DNA of 64,000 bases from Pseudorhodoferax soli (GTDB lineage Bacteria > Pseudomonadota > Gammaproteobacteria > Burkholderiales > Burkholderiaceae_C): positions 186,001 to 250,000 of the forward strand of contig NZ_QPJK01000008.1 in NCBI RefSeq assembly GCF_003337555.1, written 5' to 3'. The position numbers were made by a program, and so were the translations under genes. Positions 7,564-16,951 of this stretch are shown in pieces. Under the pieces are notes generated by a model, which saw only the letters and a program-made list of their open reading frames with translations, was not told the DNA's origin and did no database searches. The first letter of the stretch is position 1. Every line of letters begins with the position of its first letter.

Positions 7564-8715
7564 ATGGAACACGCAGCGCAACTGCCCCTGGCGGGCATCC
7601 GCGTCCTCGAATTCACCCACATGGTCATGGGGCCGACCTGCGGCATGGTCCTCGCGGACCTGGGTGCCGAGGTCATCAAGGTCGAGCCGCCGGGCGGTGA
7701 CAAAACGCGCAAGCTGCCGGGCCTGGGCATCGGTTTCTTCCGCAGCTTCAACCGCAACAAGAAGAGCATCGTGCTGGATATCACCAGCGAAGAGGGCCGT
7801 GCCACGGCCGCCGAGCTGGCGGGCCAGTGCGATGTGGTGCTGGAGAACTTCCGCCCCGGCCTCATGCAGACGCTGGGCCTGGACCACGCGACGCTGTCGG
7901 CGCGCTTTCCCCGGCTGATCTATGTCACGCACAAGGGCTTCCTGCCCGGCCCCTACGAGAACCGCCTCGCGCTCGACGAGGTGGTGCAGATGATGGGCGG
8001 CCTGTCGTACATGACCGGGCCCGTCGGCCGGCCGCTGCGGGCGGGCACCTCGGTCAACGACATCATGGGCGGCATGTTCGGCGCCATCGGCGTGCTGGCC
8101 GCGCTGCGCGAGCGCGAGCGCACCGGCCGCGGCCAGGAGGTGCAGAGCGCGCTGTTCGAGAACTGCGTGTTCCTCTCGTCCCAGCACATGCAGCAGTACC
8201 TGATGACAGGCGAGCCGCCGCCGCCCATGCCGTCCCGCGTGTCGGCCTGGAGCGTGTACGACGTGTTCACGCTGGCCGAAGGCGAACAGCTCTTCATCGG
8301 CGCCGTCAGCGACAAGCAGTTCGTCACGCTGTGCAAGGTGCTGGGACGCGAAGACCTGCTGCAGTACCCCGGCTTCGAAGACAACGCCGCGCGCGTGGCC
8401 GTGCGCCCGCAGCTGCTGGCCGTGCTGGGCGAGATCCTCGCGCACCACCGGGTCGCGGACCTCGCGCCGCGGCTCGAGGCGGCGGGCATCCCCTATGCGC
8501 CCATCGTGCGGCCCGAGCAGCTCTGCGCCGACCCGCACCTGCGGCAGAGCGGCGGCCTAGTGCCCATGGCCACCGACGACGGCGGCACGACCGACGTGGT
8601 GCTGCTGCCGCTGACCCTGGGCGGGCGCCGCCCCGGTGTGCGCATGCCGCTGGCCCGGGTGGGCGAGCACACCGACGAGATCCTGGGCGCGCTGCGGCCG
8701 GTGCCCGCACACTGA
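7564..8715 (+). CDS. CaiB/BaiF class III CoA-transferase
   Basis: A 383-residue family III CoA-transferase that moves CoA between an acyl-CoA and a free acid. The N-terminus has LAGIRVLEFTHMVMGPTCG and LGAEVIKVEPP, the usual Rossmann start; NRNKKSIVLDI and the central TSVNDIMGG (about 162-170), where the catalytic Asp is expected, are present. The C-terminal part has the AAGIPYAPI stretch typical of the family. It sits between the HMGL-like gene (16-base gap) and the Bug gene (30-base gap to the chosen start). Activation of the acid imported by the Bug-dependent transporter is inferred; the acid itself is not identified. Confidence 0.93.
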   Translation: MEHAAQLPLAGIRVLEFTHMVMGPTCGMVLADLGAEVIKVEPPGGDKTRKLPGLGIGFFRSFNRNKKSIVLDITSEEGRATAAELAGQCDVVLENFRPGLMQTLGLDHATLSARFPRLIYVTHKGFLPGPYENRLALDEVVQMMGGLSYMTGPVGRPLRAGTSVNDIMGGMFGAIGVLAALRERERTGRGQEVQSALFENCVFLSSQHMQQYLMTGEPPPPMPSRVSAWSVYDVFTLAEGEQLFIGAVSDKQFVTLCKVLGREDLLQYPGFEDNAARVAVRPQLLAVLGEILAHHRVADLAPRLEAAGIPYAPIVRPEQLCADPHLRQSGGLVPMATDDGGTTDVVLLPLTLGGRRPGVRMPLARVGEHTDEILGALRPVPAH

Positions 8716-8745
8716 ACACACACCATGCACAACGGAGACAAGACC

Positions 8746-9711
8746 ATGCCCACCCAGAACCTGACCCGCCGCGGCCTGCTGGCCGCCTGTGCCACGCTGG
8801 CCCTGCCGGCCCTCGCCCAGGGCGACAAACCCGTGCGGCTGATCCTGCCCATCAGCGCCGGCTCGGGCGTGGACGTGATCGCGCGCGCCGCCTCGGTCGC
8901 CGTCGGCAAGGCGCTGGGTGCGCCGCTGGTGGTGGAGAACCTGCCGGGGGCCGGCGGCATCACGGGTGCCGCGGCCGTGGCCAAGGCCGCCCCCGACGGG
9001 CTGACGCTGGGGCTGGTCTCCAACAACCACGTGATCAATCCGGCGGTCTACAAGAAGATGCCCTTCGATGCGATCGGCGACTTCACGCCCATCACCGTGC
9101 TCGGCGCCACGCCGCTGGTGCTGGTGGCGGGCAAGGGCGTGGCGGCCGGCAACGTGCGGGAGCTGGTGGCCCTGGTGAAGGCGCGGCCGGACGATTTCAA
9201 CTATGCCTCGTCGGGCAACGGCACCATCATCCACCTGGCCGGCGAGATGTTCCTGGAACAGGCCGGCATCCGGGCGCGCCACATTCCCTACAAGGGCACC
9301 GGGCCCATGGTCAATGACCTGCTGGGCGGCCAGGTGCAGTTCGGCGTGGTGGCGCTGCCGGCGATCCAGGCCCACATCAAGAGCGGCGCCGTGAAGGCCA
9401 TCGGCCTGTGCGGCGCGCAGCGCTCGCCGGCCGCCCCCGAGATCCCGACCATCGCCGAGCAGGGCCTGCCCGACTACGACGTGGAGGGCTGGGTTGCTGT
9501 CGTCGGCCCCGCGAAGCTGCCGGCGGCCGAGGTGCGGCGCGTGCACGATGCGTTCGTCAGGGGCTTCGAGAGCCCCGAGGTGGTCGAGGCCATGGCCCGG
9601 CAGGGCAACGTGATCCGGCCGACTTCGCCTGAAGACGCCGCGAAGTTCTTCCGCAGCGAGGCGGCGCGCTACGCGACGCTGGCCAGGAAGGCCAACGTGG
9701 TGCTGGATTGA
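8746..9711 (+). CDS. Tripartite tricarboxylate transporter binding protein (TctC/Bug family)
   Basis: A 321-residue periplasmic solute-binding protein. It has a signal peptide with a twin-arginine-like LTRRGLLAACATLALPALAQ (6-25). The Bug-family features follow: PVRLILPISAGSGVDVIAR, VVENLPGAGGITGA and the YASSGNGTIIHLAGEMF loop that clamps a carboxylate. The start at 8746 was preferred over 8725 because GGAGA is placed just before it. The membrane TctAB partners are not in this window, as is usual for Bug proteins. Its place after the CoA-transferase suggests a dicarboxylate or aromatic acid ligand. Confidence 0.93.
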   Translation: MPTQNLTRRGLLAACATLALPALAQGDKPVRLILPISAGSGVDVIARAASVAVGKALGAPLVVENLPGAGGITGAAAVAKAAPDGLTLGLVSNNHVINPAVYKKMPFDAIGDFTPITVLGATPLVLVAGKGVAAGNVRELVALVKARPDDFNYASSGNGTIIHLAGEMFLEQAGIRARHIPYKGTGPMVNDLLGGQVQFGVVALPAIQAHIKSGAVKAIGLCGAQRSPAAPEIPTIAEQGLPDYDVEGWVAVVGPAKLPAAEVRRVHDAFVRGFESPEVVEAMARQGNVIRPTSPEDAAKFFRSEAARYATLARKANVVLD

Positions 9712-9733
9712 CGCGCGCGCAGCGCCGCCGGGC

Positions 9734-11092
9734 TCAGGCCCGCGCCGCCTTCAGCACGTCGGCGATCTGGAAGGCCAGCTCCAGGCTCTGGGAGCCGTTC
9801 AGCCGCGGGTCGCAGGCGCTGCGGTAGCGGCTGGCCAGGCCTTCGTCGCTCAGCGCCTGGGCGCCACCGCGGCACTCGGTCACGTCCTGGCCCGTCATCT
9901 CGAAGTGCAGGCCGCCGGCGTAGGTGCCTTCCTGTGCGTGCGCAGAGAAGAAGCCGCGCATCTCCCCGAGGATGCGCTCGAAGTCGCGCGTCTTGTAGCC
10001 GTTGGAGGCCGTCACGGTGTTGCCGTGCATGGGGTCGCAGCACCACACCGGCGTGCGGCCGGCGCGGCGCACGGCGCGCAGCAGCGGCGGCAGGCGTTCG
10101 GCCACCTTGTCGCTGCCCATGCGGCTGATCAACACGCTGCGCCCGGGCTGGTTGTCCGGGTCCAGCCGGTCGAGCAGGCGCAGCACGTCGTCGGCCGCCG
10201 CGTTGGGGCCGAGCTTGACACCCACCGGGTTGTCGATGCCGCGCAGGTACTCGATGTGCGCGCCCTCGAGCTGGCGCGTGCGCTCGCCCAGCCACAGCAT
10301 GTGGGCCGAGCCGCCGTACCAGCGGCCGCTGCGCGCGTCGTGCCGCGTGAGGGCCTGTTCGTAGTGCAGGTGCAGCGCTTCGTGCGAGGTGTAGAACTCC
10401 ACCGCGTGCAGCTGCGGCGTGCGTGCCGCGTCGAAGCCGCAGGCCTCCATGAAGCCCAGCGATTCGGTGATGCGGTCGGCCAGCTCGGCGAAGCGCGCGC
10501 CCTGCGGGCTGGTGCGCACGAAGTCGGCCGTCCAGCGGTGCACCTCGTGCAGGTCGGCGAAGCCGCCCTGGGCCAGTGCGCGGAGCTGGTTCAGCGTGGT
10601 GGTGGAGTGGGCATAGGCCGTCAGCAGCCGGGCCGGATCGGGCAGGCGTGCGGCGGCGCTGAAGGCGCTGCCGTTGACGATGTCGCCGCGGTACGAGGGC
10701 AGGGTGGTGCCGTCCACGGTCTCGCTGTCCGAGGAGCGCGGCTTGGCGAACTGCCCGGCGATGCGGCCCAGCTTGACCACCGGGCAGGCGGCGGCATAGG
10801 TGAGCACCACGGCCATCTGCAGGATCACGCGGAAGGTGGATTCCACGGCGTCCTGGCCGACCTCGTCGAAGCTCTCGGCGCAGTCGCCGCCCTGCAGCAG
10901 GAAGGCCTCGCCGCGCGCGACGGCGCCCAGCCGCGTGCGCAGTTGCGCGATCTCGCCCGGGAAGATCAGCGCCGGCAGCGTGGCCAGGCGCTGCTCGGCG
11001 GCGCGCAGGGCCCCGTCGTCGGCATAGGCCGGCAGTTGCAGGGCCGGGCGCGCGCGCCAGGAGGAAGGGGTCCAGTTGCCGAGGTCTTGCAT
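9734..11092 (-). CDS. 3-deoxy-7-phosphoheptulonate synthase, class II
   Basis: A 452-residue class II DAHP synthase, joining phosphoenolpyruvate and erythrose 4-phosphate in the first step of the shikimate pathway. Diagnostic stretches are LLQGGDCAESFDE (67-79), VKLGRIAGQFAKPRS (107-121), EYLRGIDNPVGVKLGP (about 275-290), and CDPMHGNT (about 337-344) with the metal-binding Cys and His, as well as HFEMTGQDVTEC. Length is the usual one for plant/bacterial class II enzymes. It is transcribed alone and converges on the Bug operon. The promoter region (11093-11197) is shared with the divergent SDR gene. Confidence 0.95.
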   Translation of the reverse strand: MQDLGNWTPSSWRARPALQLPAYADDGALRAAEQRLATLPALIFPGEIAQLRTRLGAVARGEAFLLQGGDCAESFDEVGQDAVESTFRVILQMAVVLTYAAACPVVKLGRIAGQFAKPRSSDSETVDGTTLPSYRGDIVNGSAFSAAARLPDPARLLTAYAHSTTTLNQLRALAQGGFADLHEVHRWTADFVRTSPQGARFAELADRITESLGFMEACGFDAARTPQLHAVEFYTSHEALHLHYEQALTRHDARSGRWYGGSAHMLWLGERTRQLEGAHIEYLRGIDNPVGVKLGPNAAADDVLRLLDRLDPDNQPGRSVLISRMGSDKVAERLPPLLRAVRRAGRTPVWCCDPMHGNTVTASNGYKTRDFERILGEMRGFFSAHAQEGTYAGGLHFEMTGQDVTECRGGAQALSDEGLASRYRSACDPRLNGSQSLELAFQIADVLKAARA

Positions 11093-11197
11093 GCCGCGAG
11101 CTTATGCGCTTTGCCCAGGCAACCCCGCGGCAACGCCGCGGCGAGCGACACTGCGCCCCAGGCGGCCCGCGCCGCGACCACCCACAGGAGCATTGCC

Positions 11198-11893
11198 ATG
11201 ACCGACACCGCACGCACCATCCTCATCACCGGCGCCGCCGGCCACCTGGGCCGCGCCGTGGCCGCCCGCGCACGCGCGCAGGGCGCACGGCTGCTGCTGC
11301 TGGACCGCGATGCCAGCGCGCTGCAGCGCGCCTATGGCGACGCCGACGGCCAGGTCGCCGCCGACCTGCTGGACCGCGCGGGGCTGGCCGCCGCGCTGGC
11401 GCCGCACATCGAGCGGGCGGGCCGGGTGGACGCGCTGCTCCACATCGCCGGCGGCTTTCGCATGGGCGAGGCCGTGCACGAGACCACGGGCGCCACCTGG
11501 GACTTCCTGATGGACCTGAACGCGCGCAGCCTCATCCATGTGGCGGCCGTGCTGGTGCCGCACCTGCTGGCGCACGGTGGTGGCCGCATCGTCACCGTGG
11601 GCGCGGGCGCCGCGCTCAAGGGCGGGGCGCAGATGGGCGCCTATGCCGCGTCCAAGAGCGCGCTGATCCGGCTCACGGAATCGATGTCGGCCGAACTCAA
11701 GGGGCGGGGCGTGAACGTCAACTGCGTGCTGCCCTCCATCATCGACACGCCGGACAACCGCGCCGCGATGCCCGACGCCGATGCCGGGCAATGGGTCCAC
11801 CCGGACGCGCTGGCCGACGTCATGCTGTTCCTGGCCTCGGACGCCGCGCGCGCCGTGCATGGCGCGGCGATCCCCGTCAGCGGGCTGGTCTGA
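11198..11893 (+). CDS. Short-chain dehydrogenase/reductase
   Basis: A 231-residue SDR. The cofactor loop is ILITGAAGHLG (8-18), and LLHIAGGF replaces the usual NNAG stretch near residue 85. The catalytic YAASK motif is near 148-152. LLDRD at the second strand end suggests NAD(H) preference. Such short enzymes oxidise an alcohol or reduce a carbonyl; the substrate is not known. It starts 105 bases from the divergent DAHP synthase gene, with an AGGAG ribosome binding site. HppD follows 126 bases later in the same direction but probably has its own promoter. Confidence 0.88.
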   Translation: MTDTARTILITGAAGHLGRAVAARARAQGARLLLLDRDASALQRAYGDADGQVAADLLDRAGLAAALAPHIERAGRVDALLHIAGGFRMGEAVHETTGATWDFLMDLNARSLIHVAAVLVPHLLAHGGGRIVTVGAGAALKGGAQMGAYAASKSALIRLTESMSAELKGRGVNVNCVLPSIIDTPDNRAAMPDADAGQWVHPDALADVMLFLASDAARAVHGAAIPVSGLV

Positions 11894-12019
11894 ACGCAGC
11901 AGCCGCGCGAATCCTGCAGGCGGCGGCGTGAACTCTCCAAAGAACGCAGGAATCGTGCGTGGGAATTGCCTAGCATTGAGGTTTCGGGAGCTAAGCCCCC
12001 ACTTCATCGGAGAAAAGAC

Positions 12020-13108
12020 ATGGCCGACCTGTTTGACAACCCCATGGGCCTGTGCGGCTTCGAGTTCGTGGAATTCGCCTCGCCCACCCCCGGCCTGCTG
12101 GAGCCCTTGTTCGAGAAGATGGGCTTCACGCTGGTGGCCAAGCACCGCTCCAAGAACGTGCTGCTCTACAGGCAGAACGAGATCAACTTCATCGTCAACA
12201 ACGAACCGCGCAGCGAGGCCGGCTACTTCGCGGCCGAGCACGGCCCCTCGGCCTGCGGCCTGGCCTTTCGCGTCAAGGATTCGCACAAGGCCTACAACCG
12301 CGCGCTCGAGCTCGGTGCCCAGCCCATCGAGATCGGCACCGGCCCCATGGAGCTGCGCCTGCCGGCCATCAAGGGCATCGGCGGCGCGCCGCTGTACCTG
12401 ATCGACCGCTTCGAGGACGGCAAGAGCATCTACGACATCGACTTCGAGTTCCTGCCGGGCGTAGACCGCCGGCCCAAGGGACACGGCTTCCAGGTGGTGG
12501 ACCACCTCACGCACAACGTGTACCGCGGCCGCATGACGCACTGGGCGGACTTCTACAACAAGCTGTTCAACTTCCAGGAAATTCGCTACTTCGACATCAA
12601 GGGCGAGTACACGGGCCTAACGTCAAAAGCGATGACGGCGCCCGACGGCCTGATCCGCATCCCGCTCAACGAGGAATCGAAGAAGGGCGGCGGCCAGATC
12701 GAGGAGTTCCTGATGCAGTTCAACGGCGAAGGCATCCAGCACATCGCGCTGCTGACGGACAACCTGCTGGAAGCCATCGACAGCCTGCAGCTGGCCGGCA
12801 TCCCGGTGCTGAGCGCACCCAACGACATCTACTACCAGAACCTGGAGACGCGCCTGCCCGGCCATGGCGAGCCGGTGCCCGAGCTGCAGGCGCGCGGCAT
12901 CCTGCTGGACGGCACGACCGAGGGCGGCCGCCCGCGGCTGCTGCTGCAGATCTTCTCCGAGCCGCTGCTGGGCCCGGTGTTCTTCGAGTTCATCCAGCGC
13001 AAGGGCGACTACCGCGAAGGCTTCGGCGAGGGCAACTTCAAGGCGCTGTTCGAGTCGCTGGAGCGCGACCAGATCACGCGCGGCGTGCTGGAGACTTCCG
13101 AGGGCTGA
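12020..13108 (+). CDS. hppD: 4-hydroxyphenylpyruvate dioxygenase
   Basis: A 362-residue Fe(II) dioxygenase turning 4-hydroxyphenylpyruvate into homogentisate in tyrosine degradation. The three iron ligands can be placed: His162 in VVDHLTHNV, His241 in GIQHIALL and Glu323 in [11 protein letters not shown]. The N-terminal VOC half begins [13 protein letters not shown]. Length is normal for bacterial HppD. GGAGAAAAGAC precedes the ATG. A gene for homogentisate dioxygenase is not in the window. It is followed immediately by a convergent oxidoreductase gene whose stop abuts it at 13109. Confidence 0.96.
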   Translation: MADLFDNPMGLCGFEFVEFASPTPGLLEPLFEKMGFTLVAKHRSKNVLLYRQNEINFIVNNEPRSEAGYFAAEHGPSACGLAFRVKDSHKAYNRALELGAQPIEIGTGPMELRLPAIKGIGGAPLYLIDRFEDGKSIYDIDFEFLPGVDRRPKGHGFQVVDHLTHNVYRGRMTHWADFYNKLFNFQEIRYFDIKGEYTGLTSKAMTAPDGLIRIPLNEESKKGGGQIEEFLMQFNGEGIQHIALLTDNLLEAIDSLQLAGIPVLSAPNDIYYQNLETRLPGHGEPVPELQARGILLDGTTEGGRPRLLLQIFSEPLLGPVFFEFIQRKGDYREGFGEGNFKALFESLERDQITRGVLETSEG

Positions 13109-14449
13109 TCAGCGCGCGAACAGCGTCTCGAGTTCGCGCCGCAGCTGGAAGGCCGGCGTGGTCTGGTCCAGCACCACGTCGTCCCAACACAGGCTCTGGC
13201 CCTGCTGGACGGGGCGCACGAGCTTGACGTCGTGGGCCAGCCCCAGCGGCAGGCCGCCGAAGCCCAGCGAGCGCTGCACCGGCAGCAGCTTGCCCCAGAC
13301 GGTGTAGCCGCCTTCGCCGTCCAGCGTCTCGCCCACCGCCAGGTCGCGCTTGGCGGTGGCCACCACGTCGGCATGCCAGCCCACGGCCGCGCCCGTGGGC
13401 TCCTTGCGCAGCGCCACGCTGGCGACCGACATGCCCACCTCCAGCCCGATCAGGTGCCAGCGCTTGTACAGCGTGAAGTAGCGCCCGCTGTCGTCGGTCT
13501 GGGCGTTGTATTCCTCGAAGCAGTTGCGGATGTACTCGGTCTCGCCCTCGACCGTGACCCACACGCCCATGCGGATGTCGTAGCCGATGGGCGTGCCGTC
13601 GGTGCGCAGCGACGACACCACCTCGACCATGCCCTTGTGCTCCAGCACGCCGCCCTCGCTGCGCGGCCGCGTGATGTTGGGGATTTCGTCGATGGAAGCC
13701 GGCGGGTAGAGCAGGCCGTCGGAGGGCACGGCCAGCCCGGTGGCATTGGCCACGGCCGCGCTCTCGATGGAGGGCTTGGAGCCGTCCAGGAAGCTGTTGA
13801 ACATCTTGGGATTGAGGCCGCCGCGCTGCGCCTGTTCCGGCGTGAGGCCATAGTGGCCCCAGACGGTCTCGGGCGTGGACGCGCTGAAGTGCGGCAGCCA
13901 CTTGTGGCCGCGCCCGGCTGCCACCACCGGAAAGCCGCAGCTGCGCGCCCAGTCCACCAGATCGCAGATCAGCGCCGGCTGGTCGCCGAAGGCCAGCGAA
14001 TAGACCACGCCCGCCTGCTGCGCGCGGCGCGCCAGCAGCGGGCCGCAGAAGGCATCGGCCTCCACCGTCACGTTCACCACGTGCTTGCCGTGGGCGAAGG
14101 CGTCCAGGCAATGCGCCACGGCCGCCACCGGATGGCCGGTGCATTCCACCACCACGTCGATCTGCGGGTGCCGCGTGATGGCCTGCCAGTCCTCGGTGAC
14201 CCAGGTCGTGCCTTCGCGCAGGGCGTCGTCGGCCGAGCGGGCGGCGCTCTGGTGGGCCTGCCAGCCCACGCGGGCCAGGTTGGCGCGCGCGGCCGCCGGC
14301 GAGAGGTCGGCGATGGCAACCAAGTGCACGCCGGGCGTGCGCGGCACCTGTGCCAGGTACATGGAGCCGAACTTGCCGGCGCCGATCAGGCCGATGCGGA
14401 TGGGGCGGTCATCAAAGGCGCGCTGTTGCAGCTGGCGGTGCAGGCTCAT
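13109..14449 (-). CDS. NAD(P)-dependent oxidoreductase with C-terminal SAF-like domain
   Basis: A 446-residue protein. The N-terminal Rossmann domain has IRIGLIGAGKFGSMYLAQ (17-34) and a DVVVECTGHP stretch typical of homoserine-dehydrogenase-like proteins. The C-terminal region from about 345 (RDLAVGETLDGEGGYTVWG) resembles the SAF domain, with KLVRPVQQGQSL close to the end. Proteins of this build act on homoserine- or sugar-acid-like substrates, but the reaction is not settled. The start at 14449 was taken because the conserved domain begins shortly after; an upstream extension to 14602 is in frame but low in quality. It converges on hppD with no gap between stops. Confidence 0.8.
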   Translation of the reverse strand: MSLHRQLQQRAFDDRPIRIGLIGAGKFGSMYLAQVPRTPGVHLVAIADLSPAAARANLARVGWQAHQSAARSADDALREGTTWVTEDWQAITRHPQIDVVVECTGHPVAAVAHCLDAFAHGKHVVNVTVEADAFCGPLLARRAQQAGVVYSLAFGDQPALICDLVDWARSCGFPVVAAGRGHKWLPHFSASTPETVWGHYGLTPEQAQRGGLNPKMFNSFLDGSKPSIESAAVANATGLAVPSDGLLYPPASIDEIPNITRPRSEGGVLEHKGMVEVVSSLRTDGTPIGYDIRMGVWVTVEGETEYIRNCFEEYNAQTDDSGRYFTLYKRWHLIGLEVGMSVASVALRKEPTGAAVGWHADVVATAKRDLAVGETLDGEGGYTVWGKLLPVQRSLGFGGLPLGLAHDVKLVRPVQQGQSLCWDDVVLDQTTPAFQLRRELETLFAR

Positions 14450-14637
14450 GGGTTGTCTCCGGTGTGCCGGTCGGCGCCGGCTGTTGCAGGTCGACGGTGC
14501 GCCGACGCATGCGTCTAGCTTAGCGTGGAGGCGCGCGCCGGCTGCGTGACCGCCGCGCCCTGGTGCAGGCAGTACAGTGGCGGCCCGAAGACCAGGAGAC
14601 AAGCGGCCACGCCACAGTGCGCAGGCCGGTGCATTGC

Positions 14638-15567
14638 ATGTCCAGCATCCATCCGCATTCCGCCGCCATTCCGCTGACCGTGCCCCAGCAGGCCCGCCGT
14701 GCGGTGCCCTGGATGGCCGGCTGGCTGCTGCTGATGCTGGTGGTCGCGGTGGCCGGCCGCCAGGCCACGCGCGAACTCGACGTGTTCCAGATCATGCTGA
14801 TGCGCTCGGTGATGGGGCTGGTGCTGTTGGTCCCGCTGGTGCGCATGGCCGGTGGCATCGGCGTGCTGCGCAGCCGCCAGCTGCCGCGCCACGTGGGCCG
14901 CAACATCGTCCACTACGCTGCGCAGTACGGCTGGTTCCTCGCGCTGACGCTGATCCCGCTGGGCCAGGTGGTGGCCATCGAATTCACGATGCCGATCTGG
15001 ACCGTGGTGCTGGCCGCGCTGTTCCTGGGCGAGCGGTTGAACCGCTGGAAGGTGGCGGCCGTGGTGTTCGGCGCCATCGGCGTGGCGATGATCGCGCTGC
15101 CCGGCGGCGGCTCCGCGGTGGGCGCCGGCCAGGCCATTGCGCTTGCGGCGGCGCTGGGTTTCGCGGTGTCCATCATCCTGGTGAAGTCGCTGTCGCGGAC
15201 CGAGCACGCGGTGACCATCATGTTCTGGATGCTGTTGGTGCAGTCGGTGCTGGGACTGTGGCCCGCGCTGGCCGTGTGGCGCTGGCCGACGCCGGCCACC
15301 TGGGGCTGGGTCACGCTGATCGCCATCGCCGGAACCTATGCGCACTACTGCATGGCCAGCGCCATGCGCCATGCCGACGCGACGGTGGTGGTGCCGATGG
15401 ACTTCCTGCGCGTGCCGCTGTCTGCGCTGGTCGGCTGGCTGCTCTATGCCGAGCGCATCGACCTGCTCATGGCGCTGGGCACGCTGCTGATCCTGGCGGG
15501 CAACCTGCTGAACCTGTGGCGCGCGCCAGCGCCCGCAGCGACCAGGGGCGCCGGGCCGCGCGCCTGA
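14638..15567 (+). CDS. EamA/DMT-family membrane transporter
   Basis: A 309-residue inner-membrane protein with about ten transmembrane helices in two EamA repeats (roughly 25-155 and 165-300). The pattern MPIWTVVLAALFLGERLNRWK at the end of the first repeat and MDFLRVPLSALVGWLLYAERID at the end of the second are typical EamA signatures. Members export amino acids or other metabolites; the substrate here is unknown. The ATG at 14638 is the first in the frame that gives the family N-terminus. It ends 12 bases before a convergent gene. No regulator is adjacent. Confidence 0.9.
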   Translation: MSSIHPHSAAIPLTVPQQARRAVPWMAGWLLLMLVVAVAGRQATRELDVFQIMLMRSVMGLVLLVPLVRMAGGIGVLRSRQLPRHVGRNIVHYAAQYGWFLALTLIPLGQVVAIEFTMPIWTVVLAALFLGERLNRWKVAAVVFGAIGVAMIALPGGGSAVGAGQAIALAAALGFAVSIILVKSLSRTEHAVTIMFWMLLVQSVLGLWPALAVWRWPTPATWGWVTLIAIAGTYAHYCMASAMRHADATVVVPMDFLRVPLSALVGWLLYAERIDLLMALGTLLILAGNLLNLWRAPAPAATRGAGPRA

Positions 15568-15579
15568 TCGGTACGGGCT

Positions 15580-16218
15580 TCAGTGCAGGTGGCGCGGGCG
15601 ACGGCCACCGCCGCCGCCGTGGCTGCCGCCGCCGGAGCCCGGGCCGCGCGATGGCTTGCCCAGGTCCAGCGAGTTCGTCAGCGCGTCGAAGCGCTGCGTG
15701 AACAGCTTGTCGATCTCGGCCACCACGCCGGACAGCTCGCTCGCGTCGAAGTGCCGCTCCATGGTGTGGATCACGTCCTGCACCAGGAGGTCGCGCTGCA
15801 CCTGCATGATGGCGGCGGGGTTGGGGCCGACGAACAGCATGACGAAATCGTCGCGCGACTCCTCGTCGTCGGGCGCTTCCTCGTCGTCTTCATCGAACTC
15901 GGCGTCGTAGAAGCTGACCTCGATGGCCGCGCCCTGTCCGGACAGTTCGTTCAGGCTCATGCACATCTCGTCCAGCGCCTGCTTGAAGTCCTCGTCGCCG
16001 GGCACCGTCCAGCACATGTCCAGCAGGTGCTCGGCAGGCTCGAAACGGATGCCGGGCTCCTCTTCGTAGGCGCTGGCCGCGGCGGCCGCCAGGGAGCGCG
16101 CACCGGCGTATTTCCACAGGGGTTTGAGCGCCTCCTGGATCTGCTCGTAGTTCACGTCCGCGCGCAACGGCACCTGGCCGTGGACGTGGATCTCGAAGGG
16201 GGCGTTGTAACGTGACAT
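15580..16218 (-). CDS. Conserved hypothetical acidic protein with Gly/His-rich tail
   Basis: A 212-residue cytoplasmic protein. It begins APFEIHVHGQVPLRADVNYEQ, has a very acidic segment around 108-121 (EFDEDDEEAPDDEESRDDF), a globular part with FVGPNPAAIMQVQRDLLV, and a low-complexity tail of glycines followed by RRPRHLH. I recognise the type as a conserved unknown protein of Burkholderiales but not a function. No membrane segment or signal peptide. The glycine/histidine tail could bind metal, which is only a guess. The start ATG at 16218 is the one that gives the conserved beginning; longer frames upstream are GC-rich read-through. Confidence 0.75.
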   Translation of the reverse strand: MSRYNAPFEIHVHGQVPLRADVNYEQIQEALKPLWKYAGARSLAAAAASAYEEEPGIRFEPAEHLLDMCWTVPGDEDFKQALDEMCMSLNELSGQGAAIEVSFYDAEFDEDDEEAPDDEESRDDFVMLFVGPNPAAIMQVQRDLLVQDVIHTMERHFDASELSGVVAEIDKLFTQRFDALTNSLDLGKPSRGPGSGGGSHGGGGGRRPRHLH

Positions 16219-16432
16219 AGGGGGATGGTAGCGGGTGCGTGGGGCCATGCCAACGCGGTGCCCGGCGGGGCCGCAAGCGCGGTCGGGCAGCGCGGATGCG
16301 CTAGGGCGCGCACCGCATTCGCCGGGCCGCCAGGCCGTGTCACGCCTCGCATGGGGATACCGGCGGAAGTTGGCAAGGCGCGTATTTTGCAACATGCGGG
16401 AACGGGCCGATCTGGCAGGGCATGCAGGCACA

Positions 16433-16452
16433 TATACTGGAATTAAATACAG
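16433..16452 (+). promoter_or_regulatory. LexA (SOS) box overlapping a -10 element
   Basis: TATACT (16433-16438) serves as a -10 box and runs into CTG-GAATTAAATA-CAG (16437-16452), a CTG-N10-CAG LexA site with an AT-only-like core. The same arrangement, TATACT merged with the LexA box, is found before umuD at 50017-50036. The start codon of the next gene is at 16468. Confidence 0.65.
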
Positions 16453-16467
16453 CTTGCCCCTTGCGCG

Positions 16468-16818
16468 ATGGATCCCGTCCAGCTCTGCTTGGATCTTCAA
16501 CCTCCGGCCCCTCCACCTCCGCCTGCGCCACCACCGCCGCCGTATGCCGCGGTGCTGCGCGAGGACGCGGGCATGACGGCGCAGCAACGCGCCGCGGCCG
16601 AAACGCGCTTCCGGGCGGCCCTGGAAGACCGCCTGGGGCCGCCCGAGCAGGTGGCCACCCTGTTGCGCCAGCTCATGCAGGCAGAGCGCGATGGCGAGGC
16701 AGTGGCGCCGGAGCTGGTCCGTCGCTGGGAGCGTGCCAACGCCGCGGCGCGCTACACCGGCCTGCAGAGCCTGGCCGACGTGACTGCGGCCTGGTTCGAG
16801 GTGTCCGTTTCCTCCTGA
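16468..16818 (+). CDS. Putative SOS-regulated proline-rich protein, function unknown
   Basis: A 116-residue protein. Residues 12-25 are almost all Pro and Ala; the rest is helical, charged and without cysteines, with the pattern AAAETRFRAALEDRLGPPEQ and LVRRWERANAAARYTGL. No known family was recognised. The ATG at 16468 lies about 22 bases downstream of a presumed transcription start set by the TATACT/LexA box, so induction after DNA damage is expected. The gene stands alone between a divergent hypothetical gene and the phosphodiesterase gene. It is smaller than any classical SOS protein of this order and is worth attention for that reason. Confidence 0.65.
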   Translation: MDPVQLCLDLQPPAPPPPPAPPPPPYAAVLREDAGMTAQQRAAAETRFRAALEDRLGPPEQVATLLRQLMQAERDGEAVAPELVRRWERANAAARYTGLQSLADVTAAWFEVSVSS

Positions 16819-16951
16819 ACGCCCATCCGCGCGCACGCGATACGCCCCACCGGTGGCGGGCGCACATTCCCGCACAGGCCGTGCCGAAAGACATCTTGGC
16901 GTCATGCGCGCTTTCTAGAGTCCGCCCCTTTTTGGAAGGGAATCTCCGAGC

